A program made the position numbers and the translations under genes. Below the pieces are notes generated by a model. That model saw only the letters and a program-made list of their open reading frames with translations. It was not told the DNA's origin and made no database searches. Positions 63,294 through 64,000 of a stretch of DNA of 64,000 nt are shown piece by piece. The stretch's first letter is position 1. The number at the start of each line of letters is the position of its first letter. The stretch is from assembly GCF_000499785.1 (NCBI RefSeq), contig NZ_HG726023.1, positions 326,532-390,531 on the forward strand. Direction: 5' to 3'. This DNA is from Bacteroides neonati (GTDB taxonomy: Bacteria; Bacteroidota; Bacteroidia; Bacteroidales; Bacteroidaceae).

Positions 63294-63354
63294 TTATGTC
63301 ACAAGATTCACCTAAATTAGTGCTACCAAACAAACCATAAAGGTACTTGTGCAT

Positions 63355-64000
63355 ATGACAACAAAAATAGCCATAAAATCAGATAATATCACTCCTTTTG
63401 GGGGTATATTTTACGCAATGGATGAATTTTCTCGTTTAGGACTGAATTCCGTGATCGATAAATCTTTAGGATTACGTTCTTCCTACGCCGGTTACCAATA
63501 TAGCGAAATTATTTCGAGCCTATTTTGGATCTACTATTGCGGCGGTGACCACATCGAAGATATCGGCAAACACCTTGGCAAACATCTTGAATTACGCCCG
63601 GATACTGAAATCCCCAGTCCGGATACTTTATTGAGAGGCATAAAAGAACTCGCAGAATTGGATATCCACTATACTTCCCAAAAAGGAGCAAGCTATGCTT
63701 TCAATAAGGCGGAACAGCTTAATAGTTTGATGCTCGATATGCTCCTTCAAACAGAACAACTCAAGCCAAACACGCTTTATAACTTGGACTTCGACCACCA
63801 GTTTATTCCCACAGAAAAGTATGACACTCAGTATTCTTACAAGAAAAAACGTGGTTATTTCCCCGGCACGGCAACTATTGGTGGTAACATTGTTGGTGTG
63901 GAAAATCGGGCCGCAAACGCAAATGTCCGTTTTCGTCAAGCGGATACGCTCCAACGGACTTTTCGTCGTTTGGCCGATAGGGGAATATTCATAGACCGTT
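63355..64000 (+). CDS. IS1380-family transposase (partial, runs off the window)
   Basis: The first 215 residues are readable without a stop; the gene continues past 64000. Family features: N-terminal TKIAIKSDNITPFGGIFY, SPDTLLRGIKEL, and the first catalytic Asp region NLDFDHQFIPTEKYDTQYSYKKKRGYFPG. IS1380 elements such as the IS612/IS942 type are frequent in Bacteroides. No lesion is seen in the visible part. It is inserted downstream of the cytidylate-kinase-like gene. Confidence 0.9.
   Translation, partial: MTTKIAIKSDNITPFGGIFYAMDEFSRLGLNSVIDKSLGLRSSYAGYQYSEIISSLFWIYYCGGDHIEDIGKHLGKHLELRPDTEIPSPDTLLRGIKELAELDIHYTSQKGASYAFNKAEQLNSLMLDMLLQTEQLKPNTLYNLDFDHQFIPTEKYDTQYSYKKKRGYFPGTATIGGNIVGVENRAANANVRFRQADTLQRTFRRLADRGIFIDR

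Noticed and set aside
1..64000. CRISPR arrays, rRNA genes, restriction-modification or known defence systems
   Set aside because: No regularly spaced repeats, no rRNA sequence, and no nuclease/methylase pairs were seen.

Overview
The window looks like a chromosomal segment of a gut-type Bacteroides or close relative (order Bacteroidales). Three things point that way: many genes are preceded by the Bacteroides -7 promoter element TAnnTTTG, there is a SusC/SusD polysaccharide utilisation locus with a hybrid two-component regulator, and the mobile-element proteins are of Bacteroides type. Shine-Dalgarno sequences are almost absent, with two conspicuous exceptions in the ribosomal protein operon.

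Layout. 1-19300 is mostly housekeeping: a small membrane protein, a MarR regulator, rpsF-rpsR-rplI, an Ala-rich lipoprotein, a long-chain acyl-CoA synthetase, an mtaB / glycosyltransferase / mgsA operon, folB, malQ, class II ribonucleotide reductase, a nitroreductase, dnaA, an MCE-domain protein with a cell-wall amidase, and a BASS-type transporter. 19248-33111 (about 13.9 kb) is a mobilizable integrative element inserted in the 3' end of the transporter gene. It carries a tyrosine integrase, a helix-turn-helix protein, a RepA-like ATPase, a primase, a MobC-like protein, a relaxase, a decayed IS4-family element, and an AT-rich cargo operon of two lipoproteins and a 1043-residue secreted alpha/beta hydrolase. 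The displaced original end of the transporter gene is still readable at the right junction.

33200-39530 returns to core genes: VOC protein, HD-domain protein, LptD-like outer-membrane protein, ung, asnA and a tRNA-Arg(CCG). 39600-55300 is a polysaccharide utilisation locus: agarase-like hydrolase, GH2, SGNH/CE6-like esterase, SusD, SusC, a hybrid two-component regulator split by an apparent frameshift, and a divergent GH29. 55300-63200 is core again: HAD phosphatase, lipoprotein, pgi, gpsA, lysS, MATE transporter and a cytidylate-kinase-like protein. The window ends inside an IS1380-family transposase.

Main points of interest: the mobile element with its mapped junctions and uncharacterised lipase-plus-lipoproteins cargo; strong Shine-Dalgarno sequences on rpsR and rplI in a lineage that normally ignores them; a 50-bp near-perfect palindrome overlapping a promoter, with related palindromes 28 kb away; mutually exclusive hairpins ahead of the element's helix-turn-helix gene; and the split regulator of the polysaccharide locus.
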